This document shows, piece after piece, positions 14,899-22,718 of a DNA stretch of 28,828 bases. Position 1 is the first letter of the stretch; every line of letters starts with the position of its first letter. The DNA is from JAMXLO01 sp041487355 (GTDB lineage: Bacteria > Pseudomonadota > Alphaproteobacteria > Acetobacterales > Acetobacteraceae): contig JBGPND010000047.1 of the NCBI GenBank assembly GCA_041487355.1, positions 1-28,828 of the forward strand. The letters are read 5' to 3'. The notes under the pieces were generated by a model that saw nothing but the letters and a program-made list of their open reading frames with translations, was not told the origin of the DNA and made no database searches. The position numbers and the translations under genes are program-made.

Positions 14899-16353
14899 GT
14901 GTCAGCCATATCGACGGCCACGACCCTGTCCAAAGCAGGACGCTGGCTCGCGTTCATCGTATTGCTCGCCGGCGGCCTGTTGCCATCGGTCGATTTCTTC
15001 ATCGTCAATGTGAGCCTGCCCTCGATCCATACCTCAATCGGCGCGAGCCCGGCCGAAGTGCAACTGGTGGTTTCCGGCTATGCCGCGGGCTACGCCGTGT
15101 TCCTGATCACCGGCGGACGCCTCGGCGACCTGTATGGCCGCCGCCGGATGTTCCTGATCGGCATGGCCGGCTTCGTCGCGACCAACACGCTGTGTGGCCT
15201 CGCCACGACGCCGTTGCAGCTTGTGATCGGCCGTGTCCTGCAAGGGCTCGCGGCAGCGATGCTGGCGCCGCAGGTGCTGGGCTCGATCCGCGCGCTGTTT
15301 CCAAGCGACAGCGAGTTGGCCACTGCGCTGAGTTTCTACGGCATGATGATGGGCCTGGCCGCTTCCATTGGCCAGTTCTCCGGCGGTGCGCTGGTGGAGT
15401 GGAGCCCGTTCGCGCTCGGCTGGCGGACGGTATTCCTGGCCAAGCTGCCGATCGGCATCCCGGTGATGCTTGCCGCCTGGTGGCTGGTCCCGGAGACCAG
15501 CGCGAGCCATCGCCAGCGGCTCGATATCGGTGGCGCGGTGCTGGTCTCGCTGACGCTCGCCTGCCTCGTGCTGCCGCTGTCCGAAGGCCGCGATCAGGGC
15601 TGGCCGGCCTGGACCTTCGTCATGCTGGCCACCGTGCCGTTCCTGGCCGCTGCATTCCTGTGGTTCGAGGACCGGCTGACCGCGCGCGGCGGCAGCCCGC
15701 TGCTCGACCTCAGCCTGCTGGCCATTCCGAGCTTCCGGCGCGGCGTGCTGGTGGGGACGCTGTTCTTCTTCACCACCGCCTTCTACGTGCTGTTCAGCAT
15801 CTACCAGCAGGAGGGCTACGGCACCAATCCGCTGCACACCGGTCTCGCCATCCTGCCGTACGGCATCGGCCTGTTCGTCGGCCCGCTGGTCACCGCGCCA
15901 CTGCCTGCCCGGATTCGCCCCTGGCTGTTGACGATTGGCATGGGCATCCAGGTAACCGGCTACGCCGCCGTCGCCGCGGTGGTCGCACTCGGGTTCGATG
16001 GCTGGCCGGTCGTGCTGACCGTGTTGCTCGCCGGCTTCGGTCAGGGCATCGCCTTCCCGCGTCTCTACAATACGGTGCTTGGCGACGTGTCGCCGCATCA
16101 GGCCGGAGTCGCCGCCGGCGTGCTGAATTCAGCGTTGCAGATTGGTGCGGCCATCAGTGTGGTGGCGATCGGCGGCCTGTTCTTCGCCGTGTTGGGCGTG
16201 GGGTCCGGGCGGGACGCCTACGCCCACGCCTTCGGTATCGCCCAGGCGGCGACCACCGCCGCTCTGCTCGTGGCGATGCTGCTCTCGATTCCCCGCCGAG
16301 CCATTACGAGGCGATGGTTGCTTCGTCCTGGGCCCCCGCTTGCGCGGGGGTGA
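14899..16353 (+). CDS. MFS transporter, DHA2 (14-TM, EmrB/QacA-like)
   Basis: A drug:H+ antiporter-2 type exporter of 484 residues. Motif A is clear in GGRLGDLYGRRRMFLIG, a motif C-like GxxxGPxxGG variant appears as GLAASIGQFSGGAL, and the N-terminus has the family pattern PSVDFFIVNVSLPSIHTSI. About fourteen hydrophobic segments can be counted. Substrate unknown. The start is a GTG at 14899 with AGGAAA at 14888-14893; an ATG at 14812 would add 29 non-conserved residues overlapping the divergent J-domain gene. The last nine or so residues (PGPPLARG) and the TGA stop lie inside a palindromic repeat (16327-16409), so the natural C-terminus has been replaced. The gene is separate from the his operon, which begins 158 bp further on. 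Confidence 0.92.
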   Translation: MSAISTATTLSKAGRWLAFIVLLAGGLLPSVDFFIVNVSLPSIHTSIGASPAEVQLVVSGYAAGYAVFLITGGRLGDLYGRRRMFLIGMAGFVATNTLCGLATTPLQLVIGRVLQGLAAAMLAPQVLGSIRALFPSDSELATALSFYGMMMGLAASIGQFSGGALVEWSPFALGWRTVFLAKLPIGIPVMLAAWWLVPETSASHRQRLDIGGAVLVSLTLACLVLPLSEGRDQGWPAWTFVMLATVPFLAAAFLWFEDRLTARGGSPLLDLSLLAIPSFRRGVLVGTLFFFTTAFYVLFSIYQQEGYGTNPLHTGLAILPYGIGLFVGPLVTAPLPARIRPWLLTIGMGIQVTGYAAVAAVVALGFDGWPVVLTVLLAGFGQGIAFPRLYNTVLGDVSPHQAGVAAGVLNSALQIGAAISVVAIGGLFFAVLGVGSGRDAYAHAFGIAQAATTAALLVAMLLSIPRRAITRRWLLRPGPPLARG

Positions 16354-16409
16354 CGAGAAAAGCGGACGGACACGGTAGGTCGTCATCCCCGCGCAAGCGG
16401 GGTCCCAGG
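16327..16409. repeat. palindromic repeat (family B) at the MFS 3' end
   Basis: Two 30-nt arms, 16327-16356 and 16380-16409, are inverted copies with 28 of 30 matches around a 23-nt loop. Each arm contains CCCCGC-TTGCG-CGGGG. The left arm provides the last codons and the stop codon of the MFS gene. Elements of this sequence (CCCCGCGCAAGCGGGG cores) are, from memory, widespread in alphaproteobacterial genomes. Confidence 0.88.
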
Positions 16410-16511
16410 AGTGACCGTCGTCGCCAGGCGGCGCGCGGATTCGCAGAAGTCATAACGGCACGGTGCGCCAACTCTGGACCGCAGGCCATCGCCGGGGTAA
16501 GTGCTGCGCAC

Positions 16512-17102
16512 ATGAGCCGCACGGCGAGCCTGACGCGGACAACCTCCGAAACCGATATCAGCCTGACCCTGTCGCTCGACGGGTCGGGACGAGCCGATAT
16601 TGCCACCGGCATTGGCTTCCTCGACCACATGCTGACCGCACTGGCGCGCCACGCGCTGTTCGACCTGACGGTGAAGGCGAAGGGCGATCTGCATATCGAC
16701 TTCCACCACACTACCGAGGATGTCGGCATCGTGCTCGGCCGCGCCTTCGCCGAGGCACTGGGCGACAAGCGCGGCATTCGCCGTTTCGGTTACGCCCTGG
16801 TGCCGATGGATGAGGCACTGGCCGAGGCGGCGGTGGATATCTCGGGCCGGCCGTTCCTGGCCTGGGACGTTTCGTTCGAGCGCCCGAAGCTCGGCGAGAT
16901 GGACACCGAGCTGTTCGAGGAGTTCTTCCGCGCCTTCGCGATGAATGCGCTGGTCACCCTGCACATCACGCGCCGCGCCGGGCGGAATGCGCACCATGTG
17001 GCGGAGGCGTGCTTCAAGGCCACGGCCCGCGCGCTGCGCATGGCGGCCGAACCCGACCCGCGGGCCGGCGATGCCATTCCGTCGACCAAGGGAATGCTTT
17101 GA
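16512..17102 (+). CDS. hisB: imidazoleglycerol-phosphate dehydratase
   Basis: HisB removes water from imidazole-glycerol phosphate to give imidazole-acetol phosphate, step six of histidine synthesis. The 196-residue monofunctional enzyme has the metal-binding motifs FLDHML (36-41), HHTTEDVGI (65-73), the related EMDTELFEEFF segment and NAHHVAEA near the C-terminus, with the family length and the usual ending IPSTKGML. There is no phosphatase domain. ATG 16512 is used although no strong Shine-Dalgarno precedes it; the much longer open frame upstream is a shadow of the MFS gene. It is the first gene of the histidine unit here. Its TGA (17100-17102) overlaps the TTG start of the next gene. Confidence 0.97.
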   Translation: MSRTASLTRTTSETDISLTLSLDGSGRADIATGIGFLDHMLTALARHALFDLTVKAKGDLHIDFHHTTEDVGIVLGRAFAEALGDKRGIRRFGYALVPMDEALAEAAVDISGRPFLAWDVSFERPKLGEMDTELFEEFFRAFAMNALVTLHITRRAGRNAHHVAEACFKATARALRMAAEPDPRAGDAIPSTKGML

Positions 17103-17476
17103 ATTTCTGGACCGTGCATGTGCGGCAAGGCACCGCTCCGGTGCTGGTGCGCGAAGGCTTCAGTTGGGGCGCGCTGTTGTTCGGCCCGCTCTGGCTCGCC
17201 GTGCACCGCACCTGGATTCCCGCGGTGCTCACCGTGGTCGCCACCGTCCTGATCCTCTTCCTCACGACGGATGGCACATCTATCGCGTTGCTGTCCGCGC
17301 TGGTCCTGCTGCTCGGCCTCTCGGGGCATGATCTGCGCCGCTGGTCGCTCGACCATCGCGGCTATCTGCTCGCCCAGGTCATCGCGGCGCGCGACGAACT
17401 GGAGGCGTTGGAACGGCTGCTGACCCGCCGACCCGACCTGAAGGGGAGCTTCCTCCCGCCGGAGACGGCGCGATGA
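17099..17476 (+). CDS. DUF2628 small membrane protein in the his operon
   Basis: A 125-residue protein with the DUF2628 signature at the N-terminus: FWTVHVRQG ... LVREGFSWGALLFGPLWLAVHRTW, followed by two or three hydrophobic segments and a charged C-terminal helix. The function is unknown, but the family is regularly found among alphaproteobacterial his genes. The start is assigned to TTG 17099, which overlaps the hisB stop as TTGA and has AAGGGA (17089-17094) at good spacing. An ATG at 17009 lies deep in hisB and would give a non-family extension. Its TGA overlaps the ATG of hisH at 17473 (ATGA), so three genes are coupled in a row. Confidence 0.87.
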   Translation: MNFWTVHVRQGTAPVLVREGFSWGALLFGPLWLAVHRTWIPAVLTVVATVLILFLTTDGTSIALLSALVLLLGLSGHDLRRWSLDHRGYLLAQVIAARDELEALERLLTRRPDLKGSFLPPETAR

Positions 17477-18108
17477 GGGTCGCGGTGGTGGACTATGGCA
17501 GCGGCAACCTCACCTCGGCCTCGCGGGCGCTCGCCCTGGCGGCCGAACGCGCGGGGCTGGATGCCGAGGTCAGGGTGACCGCGGATCCCGACTTTGTCGG
17601 CCGCGCCAACCGTATCGTGCTGCCGGGTCAGGGCGCCTTCGCCGATTGTTCGCGCGGGCTCGCCGCGGTTGCCGGCATGCGCCAGGCGATCGAGGCGGCG
17701 ACAAACGCCGGCACGCCATTCCTCGGCATCTGCGTCGGCATGCAACTCATGGCCGAGCGCGGGCTGGAGCATGAAATCACCCCCGGCTTCGGCTGGATCG
17801 ATGGCGAGATCGCCGAAATGACGGTCCCAGGCCTGCGGCTGCCGCAGATGGGCTGGAATGCGCTCGATTTCGTGCCAGGGAGCCATAAGCTGCTTGAGGG
17901 TTTGCAGCAGGGTGACCACGTCTATTTCGTGCACAGCTACGCCCTGGTCGGCGGCGATCCGAAGCAGGCCATCGCGATGACCGACTATGGCGGGCCGGTG
18001 GTGGCGATGGTGGCGGCCGGCAACCGGGCCGGCACGCAGTTCCATGTCGAGAAGAGCCAGGAGGTCGGCATCCGTATCCTCAGTAACTTCCTTCGCTGGA
18101 CCCCCTGA
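17473..18108 (+). CDS. hisH: imidazole glycerol phosphate synthase, glutamine amidotransferase subunit
   Basis: HisH hydrolyses glutamine and channels ammonia to HisF for the synthesis of imidazole-glycerol phosphate and AICAR. The 211-residue class-I amidotransferase has the oxyanion PGQGAF loop (51-56), the nucleophile Cys87 in GICVGMQLM, and His191 and Glu193 in QFHVEKSQ, so the catalytic triad is complete. VVDYGSGNL at the N-terminus is typical. The start ATG overlaps the DUF2628 stop (ATGA, 17473-17476). The partner hisF lies three genes downstream in the same operon. Confidence 0.97.
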   Translation: MRVAVVDYGSGNLTSASRALALAAERAGLDAEVRVTADPDFVGRANRIVLPGQGAFADCSRGLAAVAGMRQAIEAATNAGTPFLGICVGMQLMAERGLEHEITPGFGWIDGEIAEMTVPGLRLPQMGWNALDFVPGSHKLLEGLQQGDHVYFVHSYALVGGDPKQAIAMTDYGGPVVAMVAAGNRAGTQFHVEKSQEVGIRILSNFLRWTP

Positions 18109-18112
18109 CGCC

Positions 18113-18715
18113 ATGGCGGATACCTCCGACAGAGCGCAGGCAGACGAAACACCGCCGCCGCCAGCGGAGCGGCTGGTCGAGCGCGTGACGGAATTTTCCG
18201 ACGAAGATTTGCACGCGCTGTGCGAGGCGACGGCGGCCGCGATCATCGACGGCGGCGGCTTCGGCTGGGTGAACCCGCCAGGCAGGATGGCGCTGGAGAC
18301 CTATTTCCGCGGCGTGTTGCTGGTGCCGGAGCGCGAGCTGTTCCTCGCCCGGCTGGACGGTTCCGTCGTCGGTTCGGCGCATCTGGTGCGCCCGCCGCGC
18401 AACAACGAGGCGCAGGCGCACGCGGCGCATCTGATGCACTCGTATATCGCCCCCTACGCGCGCGGCCACGGCCTGGCGCGGATGCTGACCACAGGGGTCG
18501 AGGATCGCGCGCGCGAACTGGGATATCACGTGCTGAACCTCGACGTGCGCGAGACCCAGGAGGCGGCGATCCGGCTTTACGAATCGCTGGAATTCGTCCG
18601 CTGGGGCGTGCACCCGGATTATGCCTTCGTGCGCGGCAGGGTGGTGCGCGGGTTCTTCTACTACAAGCGACTTCGGAAACCGAACGCGCGGAAGGCCGGG
18701 CAGAGCGCCGGATGA
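18113..18715 (+). CDS. GNAT family N-acetyltransferase in the his operon
   Basis: A 200-residue acetyltransferase of unknown substrate. Residues 1-25 are Pro/Ala-rich. The GNAT core follows: ELFLARLDGSVVGSAHLVRPP (beta2-3), HLMHSYIAPYARGHGLARML (beta4 plus acetyl-CoA loop, A-R-G-H-G-L-A), YHVLNLDVRETQEAAIRLYESLEFVRWG (beta5 and motif B) and a basic tail. It starts at ATG 18113, four bases after the hisH stop, and its TGA overlaps the hisA ATG (ATGA, 18712-18715). Being embedded between hisH and hisA in a coupled array suggests constant coexpression with histidine synthesis, although no step of that pathway needs an acetyltransferase. Confidence 0.88.
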   Translation: MADTSDRAQADETPPPPAERLVERVTEFSDEDLHALCEATAAAIIDGGGFGWVNPPGRMALETYFRGVLLVPERELFLARLDGSVVGSAHLVRPPRNNEAQAHAAHLMHSYIAPYARGHGLARMLTTGVEDRARELGYHVLNLDVRETQEAAIRLYESLEFVRWGVHPDYAFVRGRVVRGFFYYKRLRKPNARKAGQSAG

Positions 18716-19449
18716 CGGCGCTCACTCTCTATCCGGCGATCGACCTGAAGGATGGACAGTGCGTGCGCCTGCGGCGTGGCGCGATGGACCAGGCGACGGT
18801 CTATTCGTCCGATCCGGCGGGACAGGCGCGGGCCTGGCAGAATGCCGGCTTCGCCTGGCTGCACGTGGTGGACCTGAACGGCGCTTTCGCCGGGCGGCCG
18901 GTGAACGCGGCTGCGGTCGCCGCCATCCTGGCCGCCGTGACAATCCCGGTGCAACTCGGCGGCGGCATCCGTGACATGGCCGGTGTCGAGGCTTGGCTCG
19001 CCGCCGGTGTGCGCCGGGTGATCCTGGGCAGCGCCGCGGTGAAGAACCCCGCGCTGGTGCGGCAGGCCTGCCGTGCCTGCCCGGGGCGCGTCGTCGTGGG
19101 GATCGACGCGCGGGATGGCAACGTGGCGACCGAGGGCTGGGCGGAGACATCGTCCATCCGCGCCCGCGACCTCGCGCTGTCGTTCGAGGATGCCGGCGTG
19201 GCGGCCATCGTCTACACCGATATCGGCCGCGACGGCATGCTGAGCGGGCTCAATCTGGAGCAGACGGTGGCGCTGGCTGCGTCCCTGGCCACGCCGGTGA
19301 TCGCCTCGGGCGGCGTCGGCGGCCCGCAGGATTTGGCTGATTTGCGCCGTGCCGCCGCGGGCACGCGAATTGAAGGCGTCATCGTCGGCCGGGCGCTCTA
19401 TGACGGGCGCGTCGATCCCGCCGCGGCTCTGGCATTGCTGTCGGGGTGA
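18712..19449 (+). CDS. hisA: ProFAR isomerase
   Basis: HisA isomerises ProFAR to PRFAR by an Amadori rearrangement. The 245-residue beta/alpha barrel has the conserved first strand LYPAIDLKDGQCVRL with catalytic Asp11, LGGGIRDMAGVEAWLAAGV with the phosphate-binding GGG, VVVGIDARDGNVATEGW with the second-half catalytic aspartate region, YTDIGRDGMLSGLN and VIASGGVGG for phosphate binding. Length is typical. The ATG overlaps the stop of the GNAT gene, so translation is coupled. A 117-bp gap separates it from hisF, the largest spacing inside the operon. Confidence 0.97.
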   Translation: MTALTLYPAIDLKDGQCVRLRRGAMDQATVYSSDPAGQARAWQNAGFAWLHVVDLNGAFAGRPVNAAAVAAILAAVTIPVQLGGGIRDMAGVEAWLAAGVRRVILGSAAVKNPALVRQACRACPGRVVVGIDARDGNVATEGWAETSSIRARDLALSFEDAGVAAIVYTDIGRDGMLSGLNLEQTVALAASLATPVIASGGVGGPQDLADLRRAAAGTRIEGVIVGRALYDGRVDPAAALALLSG

Positions 19450-19566
19450 TTCGTCCACATATCCATACAAATCCGCCGATCATCCGGCGGCGGCGCGCTC
19501 CGCAGGCCTGGCCCTGTGCATAAGTGCTTGCCATGCCCACGCCCGCCTATTCTATGAAATGTCAGA

Positions 19567-20343
19567 ATGTTGAAATTACGCGTCATTCCCTGCCTGGATG
19601 TGAAGGACGGTCGCGTCGTCAAGGGCGTGAACTTCGTCTCGCTGCGCGATGCGGGCGATCCGGTCGAGCAGGCCGCGCTGTATGACGCGGCAGGCGCCGA
19701 CGAACTGTGCTTCCTCGACATCACCGCCAGCCATGAGAATCGGGACACCATCCTGGACGTGGTGTCGCGCACCGCGGCGCGCGTGTTCCTGCCGCTGACC
19801 GTGGGCGGCGGCATCCGCTCCACCGAGGACATGCGACGGCTGCTGCTGGCGGGCACGGACAAGTGCAGCATCAACTCGGCGGCGGTGGCCCGGCCGGACC
19901 TGGTGCGCGAGGCGGCGCAGAAATTCGGCAGCCAGTGCGTGGTCGTGGCGGTGGACGCCAAGCAGTCCGTGTCCGCTCCTGGGCGTTGGGAGGTCTTCAC
20001 CCATGGCGGCCGTCGCGGCACCGGCATCGACGCCGTGGCGTGGTGCCGCCAGGTGGCGGAGTTCGGCGCCGGCGAGATTCTGCTGACCAGCATGGATCGC
20101 GACGGCACCGGCCTCGGCTTCGATCTGCCGCTGTTGCAGGCCGTGTGTGCCGCGGTGCGGCTGCCGGTGATCGCGTCCGGCGGCGTCGGCACGTTGCAGC
20201 ATTTCGTCGAAGGTGCGCGGGCGGGCGCCACCGGATTGCTGGCGGCCAGCGTGTTCCATTTCGGCACTTTCACGATCGCACAAGTGAAGGCGGCATTGCA
20301 TGCGGCCGGTCTGCCGGTGCGCCTGCCGCGCCAGGCGGCCTGA
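19567..20343 (+). CDS. hisF: imidazole glycerol phosphate synthase, cyclase subunit
   Basis: HisF uses ammonia from HisH to convert PRFAR to imidazole-glycerol phosphate and AICAR. The 258-residue barrel has RVIPCLDVKDGRVVKGVNF with catalytic Asp11, LTVGGGIRSTEDMRRLL, CSINSAAV, VVVAVDAKQ carrying the second catalytic Asp, ILLTSMDRDGTGLGFDLPLL and VIASGGVG. It begins at ATG 19567 with no clear Shine-Dalgarno. The 117 bp before it contain an imperfect hairpin (CCGCCGATCATCCGGCGG, about 19470-19490) and may hold an internal promoter; nothing firm is visible. hisE follows after 12 bp. Confidence 0.97.
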   Translation: MLKLRVIPCLDVKDGRVVKGVNFVSLRDAGDPVEQAALYDAAGADELCFLDITASHENRDTILDVVSRTAARVFLPLTVGGGIRSTEDMRRLLLAGTDKCSINSAAVARPDLVREAAQKFGSQCVVVAVDAKQSVSAPGRWEVFTHGGRRGTGIDAVAWCRQVAEFGAGEILLTSMDRDGTGLGFDLPLLQAVCAAVRLPVIASGGVGTLQHFVEGARAGATGLLAASVFHFGTFTIAQVKAALHAAGLPVRLPRQAA

Positions 20344-20355
20344 GGGAAAGCCGCC

Positions 20356-20883
20356 ATGGCCAAGTCAGCCAAGAAGAAGCGCCCGCCCGGCCTGGGCAAG
20401 CCCGAGCCGAAGCCGAAGAAGCAGCTCAAGCCGAAGAAGCTGCGCAAGCCGGGGAAGCGCGTCACTGCACCGGTGCAGGCGGCCGAGGTGCCGCGTCCGC
20501 CGCCGCCGCTGGCGATTGGCCCTGCTGCCGCAGTGCTGGACCGGCTGTGGTCGGTGGTGATGAGCCGGCGAACCGCCGATCCCGCGGTCAGCCACTCGGC
20601 CCGGCTGCTGTCGCGCGGCACGGCGAAGGTGGCCCAGAAGTTCGGCGAGGAGTCGGTCGAGTGCCTGATCGAGGCGGTGGCCGGCAATCGTGACGCCGTG
20701 GTGGCCGAGAGTGCCGACGTGCTCTATCACCTGATCGTGCTGTGGGTCGCCTGCGGCATCCGCCCAGAGGAGGTGTGGGAGGAGCTGAAACGGCGCGAGG
20801 GGATCAGCGGCATCGCCGAGAAGGCCGCGCGGGCGCGCAATCTCCCGGTTGCGTTCGGCCTGGAGACGACGAAAATCCCCTGA
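20356..20883 (+). CDS. hisE: phosphoribosyl-ATP pyrophosphatase with a basic N-terminal extension
   Basis: HisE hydrolyses phosphoribosyl-ATP to phosphoribosyl-AMP, step two of histidine synthesis. The catalytic MazG-like all-alpha part (about residues 57-160) has LLSRGTAKVAQKFGEESVECLIEAV and AESADVLYHLIVLW, with the Glu/Asp metal ligands of the family. The product is 175 residues, about 65 more than usual. The extra N-terminal 50 residues are almost entirely Lys, Pro and Ala, like a histone tail, before the predicted core. GAGGGAAAG at 20342-20350 supports ATG 20356, so the extension is probably translated. If a later start were used, no good internal Shine-Dalgarno is apparent. hisF lies just upstream and the HIT gene 19 bp downstream. 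Confidence 0.92.
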   Translation: MAKSAKKKRPPGLGKPEPKPKKQLKPKKLRKPGKRVTAPVQAAEVPRPPPPLAIGPAAAVLDRLWSVVMSRRTADPAVSHSARLLSRGTAKVAQKFGEESVECLIEAVAGNRDAVVAESADVLYHLIVLWVACGIRPEEVWEELKRREGISGIAEKAARARNLPVAFGLETTKIP

Positions 20884-20902
20884 CCGGATGGGGAGATCAG
20901 CG

Positions 20903-21283
20903 ATGGCTGTCAGCGGCCTGCCGCCTTACGACGACACCAACATCTTCGCCCGCATCCTGCGTGGCGAGATTCCGTGCAAGAAGACGTATGAGGACCAGTG
21001 GGCACTGGCGTTCCACGACATCAACCCGCAGGCGCCGATGCATGTGCTGGTGATTCCGAAGGGCCAATACGTCTCGTTCGCCGATTTCAGCGCGAGCGCG
21101 AGCGCGGACGAGATCGCCGGCTTCATGCGCGCCGTCGGCAAGGTGGCGAAGGATCTCGGGCTGGAGGCGCAGGGTTATCGGCTGCTCGCCAACATGGGCG
21201 AACACAGCGGCCAGGAAGTGCCGCATTTCCACGTGCACCTGTTCGCCGGCCGCCCGCTCGGACGGATGCTGGCGTCGGGCTGA
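20903..21283 (+). CDS. histidine triad (HIT) nucleotide-binding protein, HinT type
   Basis: A 126-residue HIT protein. HinT-type enzymes hydrolyse nucleoside phosphoramidates such as AMP-lysine. The core reads DDTNIFARILRGEIPCKKTYED, FHDINPQAPMHVLVIPK and the triad His108-x-His110-x-His112 in VPHFHVHLF, ending with RPLGRMLASG. This matches the bacterial HinT pattern in order and length. The ATG at 20903 follows GGGGAGA with about 7-nt spacing, which decides against the longer frame overlapping hisE. It is the last gene of the his unit. A family A palindromic repeat follows. Confidence 0.93.
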   Translation: MAVSGLPPYDDTNIFARILRGEIPCKKTYEDQWALAFHDINPQAPMHVLVIPKGQYVSFADFSASASADEIAGFMRAVGKVAKDLGLEAQGYRLLANMGEHSGQEVPHFHVHLFAGRPLGRMLASG

Positions 21284-21304
21284 CGCCAACGGTCCTGCGG
21301 TTAC

Positions 21305-21389
21305 CGTCATGGCCGGGCTTGGCCCGGCCACCCACGTCTTCCTGAGCTGCGGCAATGACGTGGATGCCGGGCCTTCGCCCGGCATGACG
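21305..21389. repeat. palindromic repeat (family A) between convergent genes
   Basis: Arms 21305-21338 and 21357-21389 are imperfect inverted copies with CGTCATGGCCGGGC and GCCCGGCATGACG cores, related to the element at 4491-4567. It sits between the HIT gene and phaZ, which converge, so it could act as a bidirectional transcription stop or mRNA 3' end. Confidence 0.85.
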
Positions 21390-21405
21390 CGCGCGTACCG
21401 CCGCG

Positions 21406-22623
21406 TCAGTTCATCACCTGGATCATCTCGCGCACGCGCGGATAGACCTCGCGTGCCCAGCGCCTGCCGCTGAACACGCCGTAATGGCCGACGCCGGCCT
21501 GCAGGTGGTTCTGCTTCAGGTTGACCGGAATTCCGCTGCACAGATCGAGCGCCGCCATCGTCTGGCCGATGGCGCAGATGTCGTCACGCTCGCCTTCCAC
21601 CGTCAGCAGACCGGTGCGGCGGATCGCGGCAGGCCGCACCGCCTGGCCATGCCAGGTCAACCGTCCCTGCGGCAGATCGTGCTCCTGGAACACGCGCCGC
21701 ACCGTCTCGAGGTAGAATTCCGCCGGCAGATCCATCACCGCGCCATATTCGCCGTAGAAGCGGCGATGCGCCTCCGCGCTGGCCGAGTCGCCTCCCACCA
21801 GGCTGCGCAACTGGGTGAAATGCGCACTGATGTGCCGATCCAGGTTCATGCTCATGAAGGCCGAGAGCTGCACGAATCCCGGATAGACATGCCGGAACGC
21901 GCCAGGATAGCGCCATGGCACGGCACTGATCAGGTGTCGCTCGAACCACTCGATCGGCCGCGATTCGGCAAGCTCGTTCACCTTGGTCGGGTTCACCCGC
22001 GTGTCGATCGGCCCCGCCATCAGGGTCATGCTGCGTGGCTGCGCCGGATCGCCGGCTTCCGCCATCACCGCGGCCGCGGCAAGCGCAGGCACCGCCGGTT
22101 GGCAGACCGCGACGATGTGGCTGCCCGGACCCATCACGCCGAGCCAGCGGATGATATGGTCGACGAACTCATCCAGCCCGAAGCGTCCCTCGGCCAGCTT
22201 CACATCGCGCGCGTTCTTCCAGTCGGTGATGTAGACGTCATGCTCCGGCAGCATCACCCGAACGGTGCCGCGCAACAGCGTGGCGAAGTGGCCTGACATC
22301 GGCGCCACCAGCAGCACGCGCGGCTGGGAGATCGTGCTGTCCTTGCGGAAATGCAGCAGCGTGCCGAACGGGGTTTCATCCGCCGCCGCCTCGGTCACCG
22401 CCACGCTTCGCTCGCCGAGCGCCACCGAGGCGACGCCGAAGGGCGGCCGCTGATGCGAGAGGCCTGCCTCGGCGAACACGGTCAGCCCGGCGGCGATATG
22501 TCGCACCACGGGCGGCGCGTAGGCGCCGAAATCCAGCAGTCCCGTCAGACCGGCGCCAAACCGGGCAAGCTGACGCAGCGGATACAAGAGATCCGCCTGT
22601 GCCTGATAGAGCTGATACATCAT
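21406..22623 (-). CDS. phaZ: intracellular polyhydroxyalkanoate depolymerase
   Basis: PhaZ degrades stored poly-3-hydroxybutyrate inside the cell. The 405-residue protein matches the intracellular PhaZ1 group: an alpha/beta-hydrolase with LVAPMSGHFATLLRGTV, VYITDWKNARDVKLAEGRFGLDEFVDHI, and the nucleophile Cys174 in HIVAVCQPAVPAL rather than Ser. This Cys is a hallmark of the PhaZ1 type. The catalytic His lies probably in AGVGHYGVFSGRRW near the C-terminus. The two initial ATGs (22623 and 22620) cannot be separated, and neither has a clear Shine-Dalgarno. The gene diverges from the GST gene over about 95 bp. Its presence implies that the organism stores PHB. Confidence 0.93.
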   Translation of the reverse strand: MMYQLYQAQADLLYPLRQLARFGAGLTGLLDFGAYAPPVVRHIAAGLTVFAEAGLSHQRPPFGVASVALGERSVAVTEAAADETPFGTLLHFRKDSTISQPRVLLVAPMSGHFATLLRGTVRVMLPEHDVYITDWKNARDVKLAEGRFGLDEFVDHIIRWLGVMGPGSHIVAVCQPAVPALAAAAVMAEAGDPAQPRSMTLMAGPIDTRVNPTKVNELAESRPIEWFERHLISAVPWRYPGAFRHVYPGFVQLSAFMSMNLDRHISAHFTQLRSLVGGDSASAEAHRRFYGEYGAVMDLPAEFYLETVRRVFQEHDLPQGRLTWHGQAVRPAAIRRTGLLTVEGERDDICAIGQTMAALDLCSGIPVNLKQNHLQAGVGHYGVFSGRRWAREVYPRVREMIQVMN

Positions 22624-22718
22624 CGGCCGGCGGGGGCTGCGTCCATTCGATTGTCGGGTCGATAGGTTCTGGCGTTATATTGCGATGCAGCATGGACCGG
22701 GCGAACAAGCGAGGCAAC

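Noticed and set aside
14823..17102. Very long open frame (over 750 codons) across the MFS gene and hisB
   Set aside because: Only the part from 16512 is a protein (HisB). The rest is antiparallel-free shadow sequence rich in Arg/Pro/Gly in the +1 frame of the MFS gene, a GC effect.
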